Positions 5,956-6,140 of a stretch of DNA of 6,140 nt are shown here, in pieces. Made by a program: the position numbers and the translations under genes. This DNA is from an uncultured Lachnospiraceae bacterium (GTDB taxonomy: Bacteria; Bacillota; Clostridia; Lachnospirales; Lachnospiraceae). Each line of letters begins with the position of its first letter. Position 1 is the first letter of the stretch. Where the stretch lies: the NCBI GenBank assembly GCA_937891165.1, contig CALAEX010000185.1, positions 1-6,140 of the forward strand. The letters run 5' to 3'. Below the pieces are notes generated by a model. It searched no databases, was not told the DNA's origin, and saw nothing but the letters and a program-made list of their open reading frames with translations.

Positions 5956-6140
5956 TTAAAATCTAAAGTCTCCATCATAATCACTATCTTCAGCTCCACC
6001 ACCTTCTCCACCATATTCTATATCCTCAACACATTGGTCTTCGTCCACTAAAAATGGTCCTTTTTTATCACCTTTGTCTTTTGGCTCTTCTTTTGGTGGC
6101 TCTTCTTTTGGTGGCTCTTCCTTAGGTGGGTCCTGCTTTG
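5956..6140 (-). CDS. C-terminal end of an unidentified protein with PPKEE repeat and acidic tail
   Basis: The frame enters from the right edge (first full codon at 6138) and ends with TAA at 5956-5958, giving the last 60 residues. They start with a Pro/Lys/Glu stretch of three PPKEE units, then a Lys-rich turn (KDKGDKKG). They end in an acidic Gly/Asp/Glu tail (EYGGEGGGAEDSDYDGDFRF) with one Cys. There is no membrane segment or sorting motif. Such tails are common as flexible spacers or C-terminal extensions, so the identity cannot be told from this part. One alternative frame stops after 5 codons; another runs about 30 codons but has no coding character. The repeat pattern in this frame supports it. 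Confidence 0.75.
   Translation of the reverse strand, partial: KQDPPKEEPPKEEPPKEEPKDKGDKKGPFLVDEDQCVEDIEYGGEGGGAEDSDYDGDFRF
6083..6127 (-). repeat. Three tandem 15-bp units encoding PPKEE
   Basis: Units at 6083-6097 and 6098-6112 are identical (GGCTCTTCTTTTGGT on the plus strand), and 6113-6127 differs at two bases. The period is a multiple of 3, so copy-number change keeps the frame. It may continue past the right edge in a diverged form. Confidence 0.8.

Noticed and set aside
6083..6127. CRISPR-like repeat
   Set aside because: Units are 15 bp, contiguous with no spacers, and encode an in-frame protein repeat.

Overview
The window is AT-rich. All five protein genes I can support lie on the minus strand, so transcription runs from high to low coordinates. 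The strong AGGAGG-type ribosome binding sites, a lipobox lipoprotein, a Sec-exported Cys/His-rich protein with CG-x-EHIHS motifs, and the codon use suggest a Gram-positive low-GC anaerobe of the Clostridia, probably Lachnospiraceae-like. This is inferred from style; no taxonomic marker gene is present. No integrase, relaxase, transposase, tRNA, rRNA or CRISPR array is visible, so a mobile element is possible but not shown.

Layout in order of transcription: (1) 6140-5956, the last 60 residues of a protein with a PPKEE repeat and an acidic Gly/Asp-rich tail. (2) 5955-5815, an intergenic region with a hairpin just after that stop codon, related ATAWTATCAA repeats and a small inverted repeat. (3) 5814-4970, a two-gene operon: a 64-residue lipoprotein with a C-x4-C-x10-C-x2-H motif, then, 2 nt later, a 215-residue two-helix membrane protein with a coiled-coil-like N-terminus and soluble flanks that may be PH-like. 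(4) 4969-4801, a hairpin at the operon end, an 11-bp AT-rich palindrome and a clear sigma-70-type promoter. (5) 4800-3079, a 573-residue P-loop ATPase resembling the AAA_14/DUF4143 type, with an unusual N-terminal domain and a C-terminal PD-(D/E)XK-like motif. (6) 3078-2888, a 191-bp intergenic region with four inverted repeats, one of them a strong terminator. (7) 2887-1, the first 962 codons of a very large exported protein that runs off the left edge.

Three of the five products are predicted to reach the membrane or the outside: the large Sec-exported protein, the lipoprotein and the two-helix protein. Two of these carry Cys/His clusters that look metal-binding. The ATPase has its own promoter and is followed by a terminator, so it looks like an independent cistron between envelope genes. 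A joint function for the region is only an inference from gene order. No stretch longer than 300 bases lacks a gene.
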